From positions 1 to 8,345 of the forward strand of contig DPMO01000208.1 in assembly GCA_003541445.1 (NCBI GenBank): a stretch of 8,345 bases of DNA. The letters run 5' to 3'. Position 1 is the first letter of the stretch. Every line of letters begins with the position of its first letter. A program made the translations under genes and the position numbers. The notes beneath the pieces were generated by a model that saw only the letters and a program-made list of their open reading frames with translations, did no database searches and was not told the DNA's origin. Shown here piece by piece: positions 6,201 to 8,345 of this stretch. This stretch comes from Clostridiales bacterium (lineage in GTDB: Bacteria; Bacillota; Sulfobacillia; UBA995; UBA9673).

Positions 6201-6298
6201 GGCAGAGTGGGAGAGCCACTGTGGCCTGGAGGAACCAGGGGTCCGCATAGCCAAGTTCACGTTGACGCACACCGGCACCGGGAGGCTCCGCAGAGACC

Positions 6299-7465
6299 TT
6301 GGACCGCAGCGGCCTTTTCCCTGACGCCACCGAGGCCGGATGCCGCCTGACTGGCCCTGAGTTGCGGGTCCTCCTGGTGGTGGCTAACCGGGACTACGGG
6401 GGCGCGGAGAGGCACGTTGTCGACCTCGCGGGTGAGCTCGCCCGGAGGGGCCACAGGGTGGGTTGTCTCTTCCCCGAGGCCAGCGGGGTCGCTGACCTGC
6501 TCGCACCGGAGGTCGAGGCCCTGGCCGTGGGGGGTCCCTGGCTGCCCTACCGCCTGACCCGCGGGCTGCGGACGGCCTTGCGGGTCTTCCGCCCCGACGT
6601 GGTCCACCTTCACGGGCCGAGGGCGACCCTCCTCGGCAGGCTCGTGCTCGGGGCAAGCCCCCGGAGGCGCCGCCCGGCCGTGGTGTCCACGGCCCACGGC
6701 TGGGTTCCGCGGCGGCTCGCGATGTACCCCCTGTACGAGGCCGCGTACCTCGCAACGGCACGGCTCGACGACGTGACCGTGGCCGTGTCCCGTGACACGG
6801 CCCAGCGCTTCGGTCGGTGGGCCCGGCGGGTGGTCGTCGTGCCGAACGGCATCCGCCGACCGGCCTCCCTCCCACCCTATGCGGCCCCTCTGGACTGCGG
6901 CCTCGTCAAGCTCGGCTTCGTTGGCCGGCTCACCCAGGAGAAGGACTTCCCCACGGCGCTGGCCGCGTTCGCCGCGGCGAGAAGCGAACTCAGTGGAGAT
7001 TTCGACCTCGAACTCCACGTTTACGGTGACGGCCCTCTTACTGACTCGGCCCACCGCCTGGCCAGGCGGGCGGGCGGCCGCGGGGTGCACTTCCACGGCT
7101 GGGCGCCGCCCAGGGACATCCCCAGGGTCCTGGCAGGCTTGACGGCCCTTCTCCTGACCTCCCGCGAGGAGGGTCTGCCCTACGTGGCCCTCGAGGCCAT
7201 GGCCTTCGGGTGTCCTCTCGTGGCCAGTGCCGTGGGCGGCCTTCCCGAGCTCATCGAGGACGGGGTGACGGGCTGCCTGGTCAGGCCGGGGGACGGCGAC
7301 GGAGTGGCGCGGGCCGTACGGAGGTTAGCGACCCAACCCGGCTTTGCCGAGACCGTTCGCCGGGCCGCGTGGGAAAGGGTTGAGAGCTATTCCATCGAAG
7401 CTATGGTCGACGGTACGGAGTCGGCCTACCGCTTGGCGCTGGAGTGGAAGCAGGAGGAGACATGA
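6299..7465 (+). CDS. GT4-family glycosyltransferase (GT-B fold)
   Basis: Predicted cytoplasmic or membrane-associated retaining glycosyltransferase that adds a sugar from a nucleotide donor to a lipid-linked glycan. Numbered from TTG 6299 (388 aa): VVANRDYGGAERHVVDLA (27-44, acceptor-side Rossmann start with the GGAE(R/K) motif), LARRGHRV, DVVHLHGP (100-107), STAHGW, VVVVPNGI (178-185), LGFVGRLTQEKDF (205-217), LHVYGDGPL (239-247), VHFHGWAP, and the donor-site E-x7-E motif EGLPYVALE (291-299), followed by GGLPELIEDGVTG. Both GT-B halves are complete and length is normal. TTG 6299 has GGGAGG 13 nt upstream; a second TTG at 6362 would begin the protein at MRVLLVVAN, the more usual family start, but lacks an SD. 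The stop TGA overlaps the ATG of the next gene (ATGA), so the two are probably translationally coupled. With a GDP-mannose-forming enzyme nearby, a mannosyl donor is possible but unproven. Confidence 0.9.
   Translation: MDRSGLFPDATEAGCRLTGPELRVLLVVANRDYGGAERHVVDLAGELARRGHRVGCLFPEASGVADLLAPEVEALAVGGPWLPYRLTRGLRTALRVFRPDVVHLHGPRATLLGRLVLGASPRRRRPAVVSTAHGWVPRRLAMYPLYEAAYLATARLDDVTVAVSRDTAQRFGRWARRVVVVPNGIRRPASLPPYAAPLDCGLVKLGFVGRLTQEKDFPTALAAFAAARSELSGDFDLELHVYGDGPLTDSAHRLARRAGGRGVHFHGWAPPRDIPRVLAGLTALLLTSREEGLPYVALEAMAFGCPLVASAVGGLPELIEDGVTGCLVRPGDGDGVARAVRRLATQPGFAETVRRAAWERVESYSIEAMVDGTESAYRLALEWKQEET
7452..7457 (+). promoter_or_regulatory. SD sequence for the sugar transferase gene
   Basis: AGGAGG, 4 nt before ATG 7462, inside the last codons of the glycosyltransferase. 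It marks 7462 as the intended start of the next gene, although the family-like N-terminal membrane sequence is read in a different frame from about 7517 onward. Confidence 0.7.
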
Positions 7466-8345
7466 AGAGACCGAGCGGTCCGCGCACCCGGAGCTACGGC
7501 CCGTGGCCCTTCGCGCGATCTGGTGCTCGTTCACGCCGGGTACCTGGGGGCCTTCCTCATCCGCTTCGGCGGCGCCCTGCCCGATACGAACTTTCGGGCC
7601 TACGTCCAGTTGGCCCCGGGTGTCACCGTGCTCACTCTCGCCCTCTTCCTGTCCTGTCCTAGGGCCCTGCAGGTCCTCACCCTCCTTCTCTGGCGCGGCG
7701 CGGTCTGGCGGGTGGCTCAAAGAGTTTGGGGTCCGGAGAGGGTCATCGTCTGCGGGCCGCCGGGCGAGGCCGAGGACTTCACCCGGCGTCTCACCTCAGT
7801 CAGGATGACAGGTTGGGAGGTCCTGGGGACTCTAGTCGGCCGGCCGCCGGGGGCCCCGGAGGAGTCGCTGTCGGAAGTCGCCGCGGCGGTAGCGGCGCAA
7901 CGGGCACCCCGGGGGGACGAAGACGGCCCGGGGCAACGGGAGAGGGAGGACCCCTTCCCCCTGTCCCACGTACGTCATCATCGTCACGCCCGCGCTTGAA
8001 GACAAGGCAGCGGTCGTGGCTCTTTCTTCCCGGGTCGGGGTGCGCGTGCTCATGGTCCCGGGCTACCGGGACCTCCTGGTGCTCGACTCGAAGATGGCCC
8101 AGATTGACGATATCCTGGCCTTCGAGGCTGGCCCGACCGGGGTGCCCGGGCATCTAGCCTGGGCCAAGCGCCTCATGGACATATCCTTCGCCGCCCTTGG
8201 CCTCATCCTGACGCTCCCGTGGTACCCCTTCATCGCGCTGGCCGTGAAGCTCTCCTCGCCGGGTCCGGTCTTCTGCTCCCAGACCCGCGTCGGGCTCGGC
8301 GGCTGGCCCTACACTCTCTGGAAGTTCCGGACAATGAGGGTCGAC
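7462..8345 (+). pseudogene. Polyprenyl-phosphate sugar-1-phosphate transferase, frameshifted and 3' truncated by window edge
   Basis: Homologue of the membrane enzymes that start glycan synthesis by moving a sugar phosphate from a nucleotide sugar to undecaprenyl phosphate. Three frames are needed. From ATG 7462 (good SD, ATGA overlap with the GT4 stop) the frame reads MKRPSGPRTRSYGPWPFA. From about 7517 to 7905 the next frame gives DLVLVHAGYLGAFLIRFGG and a second hydrophobic stretch, then a Rossmann-like domain (VIVCGPPGEAEDF, VLGTLVGRP, LSEVAAAVAAQ), ending at TGA 7999. From about 7968 the third frame gives TYVIIVTPALEDKAAVVALS, VRVLMVPGY, then the catalytic domain: WAKRLMDISFAALGLIL (8160 onward), PGPVFCSQTRVGLGG and LWKFRTM, open to 8345. 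Both changes equal one extra base (or two missing). The membrane region is also shorter than the usual four to five helices. True decay or assembly indels cannot be told apart here. Family assignment is firm; intactness is not. Confidence 0.8.

Larger units (their letters stand above)
5995..6298. other. Divergent non-coding region between the thioester-like gene and the GT4 gene
   Basis: About 300 nt without a convincing gene. It holds an AT-richer patch at 6050-6065 with a possible minus-strand -10 (TATATC, 6060-6055) for the leftward gene, two AACGGTT direct repeats (6143-6161), and a 12-bp palindrome (6189-6200). For the rightward gene, a GGGAGG at 6280-6285 lies 13 nt before the TTG start. 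TTGACG at 6262-6267 resembles a -35, but no -10 follows at normal spacing. If the leftward gene starts at 6072 instead of 5994, the region shrinks to 226 nt. Confidence 0.5.

Noticed and set aside
6257..7096. Minus-strand frame of 279 codons opposite the glycosyltransferase
   Set aside because: Composition typical of antisense shadow (Arg, Gly, His, Pro), no motif, and the opposite strand carries a complete GT4 enzyme.
1..8345. CRISPR array, tRNA, rRNA, insertion sequence or prophage attachment site
   Set aside because: No regularly spaced repeats, no tRNA-like cloverleaf or conserved rRNA stretches, and no transposase or integrase motifs in any frame.

Overview
The window is a GC-rich bacterial segment, with G+C visibly around two thirds and strong C/G preference at third codon positions. 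It looks like part of a cell-surface polysaccharide or glycoprotein biosynthesis locus. The genes point to a high-GC bacterium that builds lipid-linked glycans. A lipobox-bearing solute-binding protein and strong Shine-Dalgarno (SD) sequences would fit a GC-rich, perhaps thermophilic, Bacillota lineage, but nothing in the sequence fixes the taxonomy.

Layout from left to right: the 3' end of a TPR-repeat protein (+), which may be the tail of a polymerase or ligase-type protein; a mannose-1-phosphate guanylyltransferase (-) whose 3' end overlaps it; a divergent regulatory region of about 240 bp with two hairpins and a perfect TATAAT box; a UDP-glucose 4-epimerase-like extended SDR (+), apparently with a non-canonical start codon; a terminator-like hairpin; an orphan family-1 ABC-type solute-binding lipoprotein (+); an unrecognised protein of about 512 residues (-) with a Cys/Gln pattern resembling bacterial thioester domains; a second divergent non-coding region of about 300 bp; a GT4 glycosyltransferase (+); and, overlapping its stop codon, a polyprenyl-phosphate sugar-1-phosphate transferase (+). 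The last gene runs off the right edge and can only be read through two changes of frame.

Inferred joint role: the sugar-1-phosphate transferase loads the first sugar on undecaprenyl phosphate, the GT4 enzyme extends it, the guanylyltransferase supplies GDP-mannose and the epimerase supplies an epimerised nucleotide sugar. The solute-binding protein could recover sugars or be an unrelated insertion. The thioester-like protein is the least explained gene. The two divergent intergenic regions share short sequence words (CCCAGCGC/GCGCTGGG and CGGTTTTCT), which may mean a common regulator.
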